Source of the DNA: SIG653 sp045578045
Lineage (GTDB): Bacteria; Bacillota; Clostridia; Oscillospirales; CAG-382
Direction: 5' to 3'
Length of the DNA stretch: 15,103 nucleotides
Assembly (NCBI GenBank): GCA_045578045.1
Contig: JAZNJM010000033.1
Span: forward strand, 1 to 15,103
A program made the translations under genes and the position numbers. The notes beneath the pieces are model-generated. The model had not been told where the DNA came from and searched no databases. It worked only from the letters and a program-made list of their open reading frames with translations. Position 1 is the first letter of the stretch. Every line of letters begins with the position of its first letter. Below, in pieces: positions 1 to 7,190 of the stretch.

Positions 1-24
1 AATCTAAAAAAAGTAAAAAAATTT

Positions 25-60
25 GGAAAATATAAAAAATATAAAAAATATAAAAAATAT
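25..60. repeat. AT-rich 9-bp tandem repeat
   Basis: At least three consecutive copies of ATAAAAAAT follow the T-tract side of the alr terminator. On the minus strand this gives runs of T after the hairpin, which should strengthen termination. Nothing else is visible in this short edge. Confidence 0.6.
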
Positions 61-90
61 CAGGGGTTGAATTATAAAAACAACCCCTGA
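50..90 (-). terminator. Rho-independent terminator after alr
   Basis: CAGGGGTTG (61-69) and CAACCCCTG (81-89) form a perfect 9-bp stem with an 11-nt loop, 8 bases past the alr stop. Read on the minus strand it is followed by a T-rich tract, the classic intrinsic terminator layout. It closes the four-gene minus operon. Confidence 0.85.
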
Positions 91-97
91 ATATTTA

Positions 98-1177
98 TTA
101 TTTATATTCCCTTGGAACTCTTTTACTCACGTTACATAGAATTTCATATGAAATTGTGTTGCAAAGGGCTGAAACTTCATCTGCGGGAAGCTCTATTCCA
201 AAGATAACCGCTTCATCTCCAACAGAGCATTGAATATTTGTTATATCAATCATTGAAAGGTCCATACAAACTCTTCCTAATATATTTGCTTTTTTTCCGT
301 TTACAACATAATATCCTTTGTTTGAAAGCTGTCTTGAAACACCGTCTGCATATCCCGCACCGCAAACAGCAATTTTTTTGTTTTCCTCAAGGGTATACGT
401 TCCAAGGTAGCTTACTGTATCTCCCTTTTTGCCCTCAAATATTTTTATTATTTTCGTTTTAAAGGTCATAGCGGGGGTAAGGTTTTCAGATTCATATCCG
501 TATAGGCATATACCGATTCTCACAGCGTTGAGAGCAAAATTTGGAAAATTGACAGCTCCGAGACTGTTACAGCAATGCTTTGTTTCAAAATATATTCCTT
601 CCTTTTCACATTCTTCAATCAGAGAGAAAAGGCTTTCATATTGAATTTTAGTCGTTTCCTTTGATGGAATATCGCTTTCAACGAAATGGGTGTATATACC
701 TTTGATTTTGTCTTTTCCAAAGGAATATATTTCTTTAATATCTTTTAGGGCGTTTTCAACGTCTTCTTTTTTATGACAATATACGCCCATTCGGCTCATA
801 CCCGTATCAACTTGAATATGAGCCTTTGGAGAACCGAATGAAAAGAGAGTTTTTGCATATTCAACGTCTCCAACGCTTACGGTTATATTTAATTCTTCCG
901 CTTTTTTTGCGTTTTCGGGTTCGATATATCCTAAAACGAGAATGGGAAGAGATACAGAATTTTCTCTCAGCTCTGAAGCCTCTTCAAAGGTTGCAACGGC
1001 AAATCCGTCTATGGCTTTTTCATTTTCAAGATATTTTGCAACGGAAACAGCTCCGTGTCCGTATGCATCAGCCTTAACAACGGCTATTTTTTTTATATTG
1101 CTTGAAACGTTTTTCGTTACTTCTGAAAGATTGTTTTTTATTGCTTTAAGGTCAACCTCTGCTTTTATCCTTATCAT
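98..1177 (-). CDS. alr: Alanine racemase
   Basis: PLP-dependent interconversion of L- and D-alanine in the cytoplasm, supplying D-Ala for peptidoglycan. The 359-aa length is normal for the family. The N-terminal TIM barrel carries the PLP-lysine motif VVKADAYGHG (K35, Y39). R129 lies in SRMG and R220 in VRIGICLYGY. The C-terminal beta domain has the second catalytic tyrosine in GYADG (Y276), the GRVCMD segment (301-306) and the conserved tail TISYEILCNVSKRVPREY. The ATG has an AAAGGACGG-like ribosome-binding site and overlaps the end of the upstream lipoprotein gene by 26 bases, so the two are probably translationally coupled. It is the last gene of the operon and is followed directly by a terminator. 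The family call is secure. The symbol alr is preferred because all key residues are intact and no second racemase is visible. Confidence 0.97.
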   Translation of the reverse strand: MIRIKAEVDLKAIKNNLSEVTKNVSSNIKKIAVVKADAYGHGAVSVAKYLENEKAIDGFAVATFEEASELRENSVSLPILVLGYIEPENAKKAEELNITVSVGDVEYAKTLFSFGSPKAHIQVDTGMSRMGVYCHKKEDVENALKDIKEIYSFGKDKIKGIYTHFVESDIPSKETTKIQYESLFSLIEECEKEGIYFETKHCCNSLGAVNFPNFALNAVRIGICLYGYESENLTPAMTFKTKIIKIFEGKKGDTVSYLGTYTLEENKKIAVCGAGYADGVSRQLSNKGYYVVNGKKANILGRVCMDLSMIDITNIQCSVGDEAVIFGIELPADEVSALCNTISYEILCNVSKRVPREYK

Positions 1178-1658
1178 TTTCTTTTTCCGTCCTTTTTATT
1201 ATAAATTCTTTTTCACCTGTGGAAAAAAGTATTTCTTCTTCCTTTAATTCAATAGTTGCGTTTTGGAAAGACATTTTTCCGTTTTTATCCGTTTTTTCAA
1301 TCAGTTCCTTTATATTTTTTTCCTTAATCTCTTTTGAAACTGAAAAAAGAGAGTATATTGAAGAAATATAGCTTTTGGGGAGAGGGATTTTATATCCCAA
1401 AATTTCTGCTTTAAGCTCTCCGTTTTCTTCGTAGATAACTGCGTTTTTTAAAAGTCCGTTTGAAGTTACGGTTATTTTTTCGTTAGAAAGAATGAATGAA
1501 AGTTTTCCGTCTTTTGAAACAACGGAAACGTCTGATTGAAAAAAGCCTTTAATAAGCTCGGTTTGATTGTTTTGTTTTTCAGAGCTTTTTGAGCAAGAGC
1601 AGAAAAAAACAGAAACAAAAATTAAAAAAATCCCTAAAAATAGTCTTTTACCCTTCAA
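1152..1658 (-). CDS. Small putative lipoprotein, function unknown
   Basis: A 168-aa protein that I do not recognise by family. It starts with a typical lipoprotein signal: positive residues at 2-5, a hydrophobic stretch at about 6-19, then FFCSC, with C22 (or C20) as the likely lipidated cysteine. The mature part (about 25-160) is a Lys/Glu-rich, beta-prone domain without cysteines and should sit outside the membrane. The start codon is TTG, with AAAGGGG about 7 bases upstream; there is no sensible alternative start in the N-terminal part. It lies 18 bases after nnr and overlaps alr by 26 bases, so it is part of that operon. Position next to alr makes a cell-envelope role plausible but unproven. 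Confidence 0.8.
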   Translation of the reverse strand: MKGKRLFLGIFLIFVSVFFCSCSKSSEKQNNQTELIKGFFQSDVSVVSKDGKLSFILSNEKITVTSNGLLKNAVIYEENGELKAEILGYKIPLPKSYISSIYSLFSVSKEIKEKNIKELIEKTDKNGKMSFQNATIELKEEEILFSTGEKEFIIKRTEKENDKDKSRG

Positions 1659-1676
1659 GAAAATGCCCCTTTTATT

Positions 1677-3119
1677 TTATTTGAGCTTTTCACAAAGGAG
1701 CTTTCCAAGCTCTATTGGAATATCAGACGGAAGATAAGAAAATTCACTTAATTTCTCTTTCAATCTGTCTCCGCATAATCCGTGAAGATAAACTCCGATG
1801 GCAGATGCATAATGGGGAAGTGTTTCTTGCGTAACTAATGCGGCAATAATACCTGCCAAAACGTCTCCGCTTCCGCCTTTTGCCAAACCAGAATTTCCCG
1901 TTGTGTTAATAATTGGAGTTTCATTCGGGGTACAGATAATAGTTCCGCTTCCCTTTAAAACAACGGTACAATTATATTTCAAAGAGGTTTCTTTACAAAG
2001 AGAAAGTCTGTTTTCCTGAACTTCAAAAACGGTTTTCCCCGTTAATCTTGCCATTTCGGCTGGGTGGGGAGTTAGTATAACGTTTTTGTTTGCTTTTGTG
2101 AGTCGCTCTAAAACATTTATATTCTGTGAAAGAAAATTTATTCCGTCTGCATCAATAACCAAAGGGCAAAAAAGGTTTTCAAATATTTCTTCTAAATCAT
2201 CGTTATAAACGTTTCCGATTCCACATCCAATCAAAGCACAAGATGCTTTTTCAGCGATAAAGGCGTTTTTTGAATATGATTTGAAAACAGGTTCTGTTAA
2301 TCTGTTTTTATAAATCTCTAAAACCTTTTCATCTCCAAAAGCCTTAACAAGTCCAACGCCCGACCTTAAAGCTCCGTTTATTGCAAGGATTCCTGCTCCT
2401 GTCATATTATAGCTTCCGCAAAGGGTTTTAAGGGTTCCAAAGGTTCCTTTGTTTGAGTTTTCTATCCTTTTTGGAAGAAAGCTCAACAATTCGTCATCAC
2501 ACAAAAAAGCCAATGGGAGTTCGTTGCTCATATCAACGCCAATATCTGCAACGGTTATTTTTCCGTATGCGTTTTTTGTTTCAGAATGTAGGGCAGAGAG
2601 CTTTATATCAGTTATACAAACGGTTAAATCTGCGTTTATATGTGGAAAATCTTTGCTTTCGTCCGCTGAAATACCGCTTGGAATGTCTGCCGAAACAACA
2701 AAAGCTCCGCTTTCGTTTACAGCGGAAAAAATCTTTTCATATATTCCCACCGCCGCCCTTTCAAGTCCTATTCCAAATATACAGTCAAGAATTGTTTCAG
2801 AAGCTCTTATTTTCTCAAGTGCTTCTTTTTCATCAATGTGAATTGCTTTTCCCTTATATTTGTTTTTATAAAATAACGCTTCTTTTGTTTTGGGTTCGTT
2901 TGTATATATAACCGTAACGTTTTCATATTCAAGAAAACAGGCGACAGCCCAGCCATCGCCTCCGTTATTTCCCGCCCCGCAAAGTATCGTTAAATTTCCA
3001 CCTTTTATATGGGGAATAAGAGCTGATAAAATGCCTTTTGCGGCTTTTTCCATAAGTTTTATTCCGTCATAACGCATATCAGCATTTTTAAAACTTTTTG
3101 CAGAATATATTTTTTTCAT
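1677..3119 (-). CDS. nnr: Bifunctional NAD(P)H-hydrate epimerase / ADP-dependent NAD(P)H-hydrate dehydratase
   Basis: Repairs hydrated NADH/NADPH (NADHX, NADPHX). The N-terminal YjeF_N domain (about 1-210) epimerises the R form to the S form. The C-terminal ribokinase-like NnrD domain (about 215-480) dehydrates it using ADP. Visible motifs are CGAGNNGGDG (47-56), DIPSG (145-149), KGTFG (224-228), LIGCGIG (296-302), DADGIN (323-328), ILTPHPAEMARLTG (348-361) and the nucleotide-binding and catalytic GNSGLAKGGSGDVLAG (408-423, D419). The 480-aa length is typical of the fused enzyme. The ATG has only a weak Shine-Dalgarno sequence (AAAGACG). It lies 28 bases after the upstream membrane-protein gene, so coupling or read-through translation is likely. 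Gene names used for this fusion vary (nnr, nnrD, yjeF). Confidence 0.95.
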   Translation of the reverse strand: MKKIYSAKSFKNADMRYDGIKLMEKAAKGILSALIPHIKGGNLTILCGAGNNGGDGWAVACFLEYENVTVIYTNEPKTKEALFYKNKYKGKAIHIDEKEALEKIRASETILDCIFGIGLERAAVGIYEKIFSAVNESGAFVVSADIPSGISADESKDFPHINADLTVCITDIKLSALHSETKNAYGKITVADIGVDMSNELPLAFLCDDELLSFLPKRIENSNKGTFGTLKTLCGSYNMTGAGILAINGALRSGVGLVKAFGDEKVLEIYKNRLTEPVFKSYSKNAFIAEKASCALIGCGIGNVYNDDLEEIFENLFCPLVIDADGINFLSQNINVLERLTKANKNVILTPHPAEMARLTGKTVFEVQENRLSLCKETSLKYNCTVVLKGSGTIICTPNETPIINTTGNSGLAKGGSGDVLAGIIAALVTQETLPHYASAIGVYLHGLCGDRLKEKLSEFSYLPSDIPIELGKLLCEKLK

Positions 3120-3147
3120 ATTTTTTACGTCTTTCGAAAAAGGTCGT

Positions 3148-3699
3148 TTATTTCAGGCGTGTTGCTCCCGAATTGTAAAAACGCATAATGGAAACCGCTT
3201 TTTTTGGTGCTTGAAAAATAACTGCACATTTGTTTCCGTTTTCGTCTTCAAAAAGACCGAAATATTGGTCTATTGCATCAGGAGAGGAAAGGCAGTTGTA
3301 TATTTTCAATTCACCTTTTGCAGATTCCTTAAAGGCTTCTTCTGTATATGGAGCAATAAGGGAAAAAGCAGAAATTTTCTTTGAGAAAAGAGTTTTTCTC
3401 GACCTTCCGCCATATATCTTAGCCATCGTTATTTCTCCGCCAGCGATTTCATATTCAAACTCTACTTGAGTTTTCTTATACAGAAAAAAAGTTAAAATTG
3501 CAAAAATCATTGCAAAACCGCAAAAAGATATTAATATTAAACTTGACGGAACAACGATAAACAATACAATTAAAAGAACAATGTCAATAAGGAATATACC
3601 AAAGCGTTGCAGTTTTGTTTTTCCGTCTGCTTTCTTTTCAACGTTATATTCAAAATAGTTTATTCCGAGAGCTGTTTCGTCTTTTGGAACGTATGCCAT
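3148..3699 (-). CDS. Two-TM membrane protein, possibly DUF6106-like
   Basis: A 183-aa protein with a short cytoplasmic N terminus, two adjacent hydrophobic segments (about 33-50 and 52-74) and a soluble C-terminal domain (about 78-183). The soluble part contains FEYEIAGGEITMAKIYGGRSRK, a beta-rich pattern reminiscent of small bacterial PH-like domains. It looks like a family widespread in Clostridia (DUF6106 is my best guess from memory). No catalytic motif is visible. The ATG has AGAGGT a few bases upstream. It is the first gene of the minus operon leading to nnr and alr, directly behind a good promoter. Function unknown. Confidence 0.8.
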   Translation of the reverse strand: MAYVPKDETALGINYFEYNVEKKADGKTKLQRFGIFLIDIVLLIVLFIVVPSSLILISFCGFAMIFAILTFFLYKKTQVEFEYEIAGGEITMAKIYGGRSRKTLFSKKISAFSLIAPYTEEAFKESAKGELKIYNCLSSPDAIDQYFGLFEDENGNKCAVIFQAPKKAVSIMRFYNSGATRLK

Positions 3700-3729
3700 A
3701 GTTTACCTCTTTTATAATAATATATTATA

Positions 3730-3758
3730 ATAATATCATAGGAAAAAGAAAAATTCAA
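3730..3758 (-). promoter_or_regulatory. Sigma-70/A-type promoter of the minus operon
   Basis: On the minus strand TTGAAT (-35, 3753-3758) is separated by 17 bases from TATTAT (-10, 3730-3735). It lies 31 bases upstream of the first start codon of the operon. A second TATAAT-like hexamer directly follows the -10. Confidence 0.65.
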
Positions 3759-3779
3759 TAAGGTTTTATTGTTTTTTTA

Positions 3780-3808
3780 TTGTTTTTTTATAAAAAGTGT
3801 GTTATTAT
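3780..3808 (+). promoter_or_regulatory. Sigma-70/A-type promoter of the plus operon
   Basis: TTGTTT (3780-3785), 17 bases, then TATTAT (3803-3808), with TATATAAA right behind. The -35 side lies in a direct repeat of ATTGTTTTTTT (3768-3778 and 3779-3789). The divergent arrangement with the minus promoter 20-odd bases away fits a shared intergenic control region. Together with the start at 3952 this gives a leader of roughly 135 bases. Confidence 0.55.
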
Positions 3809-3844
3809 ATATAAACGGGTAGTCAGCCGTGAAATTGAGCGAAT

Positions 3845-3893
3845 AATAACGGTTGATTTTGAACGTTAGTTATTTATAATATAACTCGTTTTT
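3845..3893 (+). promoter_or_regulatory. Leader with alternative hairpins, possible attenuator
   Basis: AACG..AGTTAT (3862-3873) pairs with ATAACT-CGTT (3881-3890) and is followed by a short T run, a weak terminator-like shape. Upstream AATAAC (3845-3850) can instead pair with GTTATT (3869-3874), which excludes the first hairpin. No known riboswitch class was recognised. Confidence 0.3.
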
Positions 3894-3951
3894 AAATAGG
3901 TTTTTCAATTTGCTATTAAACATTAAACAAATAAAATTAAGGAGGATTTTT

Positions 3952-4530
3952 ATGCTTGGATTTTATAAAGAAAATCAAAAAATGATTCATAAGCTATTGA
4001 TAAATCAGATAGCTCTTTCAGCTCTTGGACTTATGATCGGTTTCCCCGTTAATGCGTTGGCGTATAATTACAATTTGGGAGAAGTTCCTAATCTTATTGG
4101 TGGAATTTTTACAGCCGCAATGTTCTTTTTCGTTATATACGATTCATTTTGGGAATGGGGGACGAAATACGTTTCCAAAAAAGGACAAAATCTGCCAACC
4201 GCTAAAACCGCCGCTTTATGTGCAGTTTTTTCGTATATTCCAACGATTATTCTAATTCTTGCATACACCGTTTGCTTGATTTTGAATGTTGGGGCATTAA
4301 ATATTTTTAAATGGATTCTTTTACTTCTTTGCAACGGAATGCATTTTGGTACTCTTAATTTCGTTCTTGCATACGTTCCACAGTCAAGTAGTGATATAGT
4401 TCAGCTTTTGTCATTCATTATATTCACAATTTTAACAGTTATCGTTTGTGCTGTTGGCTTTAAAGTTGGAATGAGTGGGAAAACCCTTTTTGCAGGATAT
4501 TTTCATAAAAAAACAAATAGAGAACAGTAA
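3952..4530 (+). CDS. Polytopic membrane protein of unknown function (192 aa)
   Basis: The start at 3952 is chosen because AAGGAGG lies about 5 bases upstream; an in-frame start at 3910 has no ribosome-binding site. The protein has about five hydrophobic segments (about 16-38, 47-64, 88-112, 118-140, 149-171), a basic loop after the second (residues 72-78, YVSKKGQ) and a basic C-terminal tail (HKKTNREQ). No conserved polar motif that would indicate a transporter or enzyme is obvious and I do not recognise the family. It is the first gene of the plus operon with the amidase (59-base gap, no terminator) and radA. A role linked to the cell envelope is only suggested by the neighbouring amidase. 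Confidence 0.85.
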   Translation: MLGFYKENQKMIHKLLINQIALSALGLMIGFPVNALAYNYNLGEVPNLIGGIFTAAMFFFVIYDSFWEWGTKYVSKKGQNLPTAKTAALCAVFSYIPTIILILAYTVCLILNVGALNIFKWILLLLCNGMHFGTLNFVLAYVPQSSSDIVQLLSFIIFTILTVIVCAVGFKVGMSGKTLFAGYFHKKTNREQ

Positions 4531-4589
4531 TAAATAAAAGATTTTCAGAATATGCTTCATTGATTTTAAAAAATTAAGGAGGCATATTT

Positions 4590-5378
4590 TTGAAAAACGA
4601 AGAATTATCCGCAAAAAAGAACTCTGTTTCTCCCAAAACGGGTTTTTTGCTTCTTATTATTTTTATCTTGCTTATGGTTATTATGTTTGCTTTTTCTGCT
4701 CTCTTTTCTTCTGAGGGATTTTCTGATGCTTTCGTTCCAAGCTATTCCCAAAACGTTGAAGAAGTTGAGGAGAAGAAAAAAGGCTTTACAGTTATAATTG
4801 ATGCAGGACACGGTGGGGAAGACCCTGGGGCAGTTGCAAATAATGCCATAGAAAAAGAAATTAATCTGAATATTGCAAAAAAATTAGGTGAGCTTTTCTC
4901 CCTTGGGGATTATAACGTTTATCTCACAAGAACGGAAGACGTTCTTTTATATAACGTTGGAGAAGAAAATCAAAAAAAGCAACACGACCTTAAAAACAGA
5001 GTTTTAGCTGCACAATCCTTTGAAAACCCCATTTTTATAAGCATACACGCTAATAAATTTTATTTAACCTCTTGCAAAGGGGCACAAGTTTTTTATGGAA
5101 CTTCTCCTCTTAGCATATCTCTTGCAGACAGTATTCAAAATTCAATAAGAATTATTCAGAAGGACAACAAAAGGGTAACTAAAGACGGAACAAAAACCGT
5201 TTATATTCTTGAGCGTCTTCAATGTCCTTCCGTTTTAGTTGAATGTGGGTTTCTCTCAAATAGTGAGGACGCTGCATTACTTACCTCTGAGGAATATACT
5301 TCCTCTCTTGCCGTTTTAATATATAAAGGAATTATAGAATGGATATGGGAAAATGAAACAAATCTTTGTTTGCGATGA
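4590..5378 (+). CDS. Membrane-anchored N-acetylmuramoyl-L-alanine amidase (Amidase_3, CwlD/LytC type)
   Basis: Zinc hydrolase that cleaves the amide bond between N-acetylmuramic acid and the stem peptide of peptidoglycan. An uncleaved-looking hydrophobic anchor spans about 18-39, followed by a short acidic/basic linker (55-64). The Amidase_3 domain covers about 66-252: IIDAGHGGEDPGA (69-81) with zinc ligand H74, IEKEINLN with ligand E88, SIHAN (151-155) with ligand H153, and VLVECGFLSN with catalytic E218. The start codon is TTG, with AAGGAGG 7 bases upstream. Size (262 aa) and architecture (anchor plus lone catalytic domain, no wall-binding repeats) resemble CwlD, the enzyme making muramic delta-lactam in spore cortex. 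Without a sporulation promoter or neighbour the symbol is left open. The gene overlaps radA by 26 bases. Confidence 0.93.
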   Translation: MKNEELSAKKNSVSPKTGFLLLIIFILLMVIMFAFSALFSSEGFSDAFVPSYSQNVEEVEEKKKGFTVIIDAGHGGEDPGAVANNAIEKEINLNIAKKLGELFSLGDYNVYLTRTEDVLLYNVGEENQKKQHDLKNRVLAAQSFENPIFISIHANKFYLTSCKGAQVFYGTSPLSISLADSIQNSIRIIQKDNKRVTKDGTKTVYILERLQCPSVLVECGFLSNSEDAALLTSEEYTSSLAVLIYKGIIEWIWENETNLCLR

Positions 5379-6720
5379 ATGTGGAAACGAAAGCTCTAAA
5401 TGGTATGGAAAATGCCCTTCTTGTGGAAGTTGGAACACTTTAAAGGAGCTTTCTGTTGTAGACGTAAAAAGCTCTAAAACTGCAAAAAACAGCTTTTCAG
5501 CCAAAAAAATCATATCAAAAGATAACTCATCTGCTTCGCCCATAAGTAAATTAAAGCTCTCTGAAAGCATAAGATTTAAAACGGGGCTTGGAGAATTTGA
5601 CAGAGTTTTGGGCGGTGGAATTGTAAAAGGCTCGGTTGTTTTGCTTTCGGGTGAACCAGGCGTTGGAAAGTCAACTCTCCTTTTGCAAATTTGTCAACAC
5701 GTTGGAAAAACGAAAAAAATTCTTTATGCTTCGGGAGAAGAATCAGGCTCACAAATAAAGCTCCGTGCTGAACGGCTTGGCGTTGATACGGATAATCTTC
5801 TTTTGCTTTGCGAAAATAACGTTGATAATATTCTCGGAGAGATGGACTGTCATTCCCCTGAGGTTGTTATAATAGACTCAATTCAAACTATATATGATCC
5901 TGAGGTTGCTTCTTCACCAGGTTCTGTTACGCAGGTTAGACAAAGCACTTTCCGTCTTATTGGAAACGCAAAGGAAAATGACAGAGCTGTTATTATCGTT
6001 GGACACGTTAATAAAGACGGAAACATTGCAGGACCTAAAATTTTAGAACATATGGTTGATGCGGTTTTGCATTTTGAGGGTGATAAACAGCATACTAACA
6101 GAATAATTCGTGCTGCTAAAAACCGTTTTGGCTCAACGAATGAGGTTGGTATTTTTGAAATGGCAGAAAACGGTCTTTCTCCCGTTGAGAATCCCTCAGA
6201 GGCTTTGATGGCTCAACGCTTAAAGGGGGTTTCGGGCTTTTGCCCCGTTTGTACAATTGAGGGAACAAGACCTATAATTGCAGAAATTCAGGCTCTCGTA
6301 ACCCCAACTTATTTCCCTTCTCCGCGAAGAACATCTTCGGGTATTGATTATAACCGCCTTAATCTTATTTTAGCTGTTCTTGAAAAAAGGCTTGGACTTA
6401 ATTTCTCAACGTATGACGTATACGTTAACGTTGCGGGAGGAATGCGGCTTGACGATCCATCAGCCGATTTAGCTGTTGCACTCGCCCTTATTTCTTCTTT
6501 GAAGGACTCTCCCGTTCCTGATGACGCCGTTGCAATGGGTGAGGTTGGATTGGGCGGAGAATGTCGTGCAGTTTCAAGTATAGATATGCGTGTTAAAGAA
6601 GCGAAAAGTTTGGGCTTTAATCAGATAATAGTTCCAAAAACGTCCCTTGCAAAACTTAAAGGTTTTGAAGATGGTCTTTTCCCCGTTAGAGGCGTTTTTG
6701 ATACGTTGAAGATATTTTAG
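5353..6720 (+). CDS. radA: DNA repair protein RadA (Sms)
   Basis: A RecA-like DnaB-type helicase that drives branch migration in homologous recombination and repair. Full length at 455 aa. Zinc finger C7-x2-C10-x10-C21-x2-C24 with the usual CDECG...WYGKCPSCGSWNT pattern. Walker A GEPGVGKST (100-108), Walker B VVIIDSIQ (171-178), RadA-specific KNRFG (256-260), and a C-terminal Lon-protease-like domain (about 270-455) with DPSADLAVALALISS (368-382) but without protease function. CPVC at 297-300 stands before the conserved EGTRP. The ATG overlaps the amidase gene by 26 bases and has only a modest GGGA site, indicating coupling. The TAG stop is at the same time the first three bases of a 7-bp repeat array, so the gene has no ordinary 3' spacer. 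Confidence 0.97.
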   Translation: MKQIFVCDECGNESSKWYGKCPSCGSWNTLKELSVVDVKSSKTAKNSFSAKKIISKDNSSASPISKLKLSESIRFKTGLGEFDRVLGGGIVKGSVVLLSGEPGVGKSTLLLQICQHVGKTKKILYASGEESGSQIKLRAERLGVDTDNLLLLCENNVDNILGEMDCHSPEVVIIDSIQTIYDPEVASSPGSVTQVRQSTFRLIGNAKENDRAVIIVGHVNKDGNIAGPKILEHMVDAVLHFEGDKQHTNRIIRAAKNRFGSTNEVGIFEMAENGLSPVENPSEALMAQRLKGVSGFCPVCTIEGTRPIIAEIQALVTPTYFPSPRRTSSGIDYNRLNLILAVLEKRLGLNFSTYDVYVNVAGGMRLDDPSADLAVALALISSLKDSPVPDDAVAMGEVGLGGECRAVSSIDMRVKEAKSLGFNQIIVPKTSLAKLKGFEDGLFPVRGVFDTLKIF

Positions 6721-6846
6721 GCATTAGGCAGTAGGCAGTAGGCATTAGGCAATAGGCAATAGGCATTAGGCATTAGGCATTAGGCAGTAGGCAATAGGCA
6801 TTAGGCATTAGGCATTAGGCAGTAGGCAGTAGGCATTAGGCAGTAG
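6718..6846 (+). repeat. Heptamer array TAGGCAN, 18 units
   Basis: Eighteen consecutive 7-bp units TAGGCA(T/G/A) in perfect register, with a final TAG at 6844-6846. The first TAG is the radA stop codon. Units differ only at the last base. Every unit carries TAG, and because 7 is not a multiple of 3, all three forward frames are closed within 21 bases. It is the outer end of the left inverted repeat of the island. Confidence 0.95.
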
Positions 6847-6925
6847 TGAAATTTGGAATGAGGAATGAGGAATGAGGAACTTTTTTAATGAGGAATGAGG
6901 AATGAGGAATTAGGAATAAAGGAAA
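6847..6925 (+). repeat. Second heptamer family (GAATGAG / GAATTAG), left copy
   Basis: Directly behind the TAGGCAN array come GAAATTTG, three GAATGAG units, a CTTTTTTAAT interruption, and further GAATGAG/GAATTAG units. 6841-6864 is a 24-base exact inverted match to 10850-10873, and 6875-6948 matches 10481-10546 in direct orientation except for one heptamer and one T. Confidence 0.9.
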
Positions 6926-6948
6926 CCTTTTTCGCTTCGCTCAAAAGC
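6911..6948 (+). repeat. 38-bp dispersed block, copy 1 of 3
   Basis: Starts TAGGAATAAAGGAAACC and ends CGCTTCGCTCAAAAGC. Near-identical copies lie at 10509-10546 and 10629-10666. The 3' part can fold as CTTTT/AAAAG closing a TCGCTTCGCTC loop. It always follows a heptamer array. Confidence 0.9.
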
Positions 6949-6963
6949 AAATTTTAATAATAT

Positions 6964-7011
6964 AAAAAACGGTAGTTTTCACTAAATTGAAGAAAACTAC
7001 CGCTTTTATTT
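6964..7011. terminator. Bidirectional terminator between radA and the ABC gene
   Basis: CGGTAGTTTTC (6970-6980) and GAAAACTACCG (6992-7002) form a perfect 11-bp stem with an 11-nt loop. The stem is followed by TTTTATTTT on the plus strand and by T-rich sequence on the minus strand. It is the first convincing terminator after radA, so the heptamer arrays would be transcribed as radA 3' UTR. It can also end the ABC transcript coming from the other side. Confidence 0.8.
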
Positions 7012-7013
7012 TA

Positions 7014-7190
7014 CTGTATTGAAATATTTTATATTAATTTTGCTGTATTGAAATAATTTATATTAATTTTGCTGTATTGAAATATTTTATATTAAGTTTG
7101 CTGTATTGAAATATTTTATATTAAGTTTGCTGTATTGAAATATTTTATATTAATTTTACTGTATTGAAATATTTTTTATTAATTTTACTG
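7014..7190. repeat. 29-bp tandem repeat array, six units plus a partial
   Basis: Units begin CTGTATTGAAATATTTTATA at 7014, 7043, 7072, 7101, 7130 and 7159, each exactly 29 bases apart, with only a few substitutions. A truncated seventh begins at 7188, inside the last codons of the ABC gene. Repeats are adjacent with no spacers. Together with the arrays and hairpin before it, this fills the 464-base gap after radA; no gene was seen there. Confidence 0.95.

Noticed and set aside
2449..2911. Two long plus-strand ORFs (130 and 152 codons) inside nnr
   Set aside because: They lie antisense to a fully supported nnr gene with all motifs intact, have no ribosome-binding site and encode low-complexity Phe/Leu-rich products.
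7014..7190. CRISPR array suggested by a 29-bp repeat length
   Set aside because: Units are directly adjacent with no unique spacers, so it is a plain tandem repeat; no cas genes are near.
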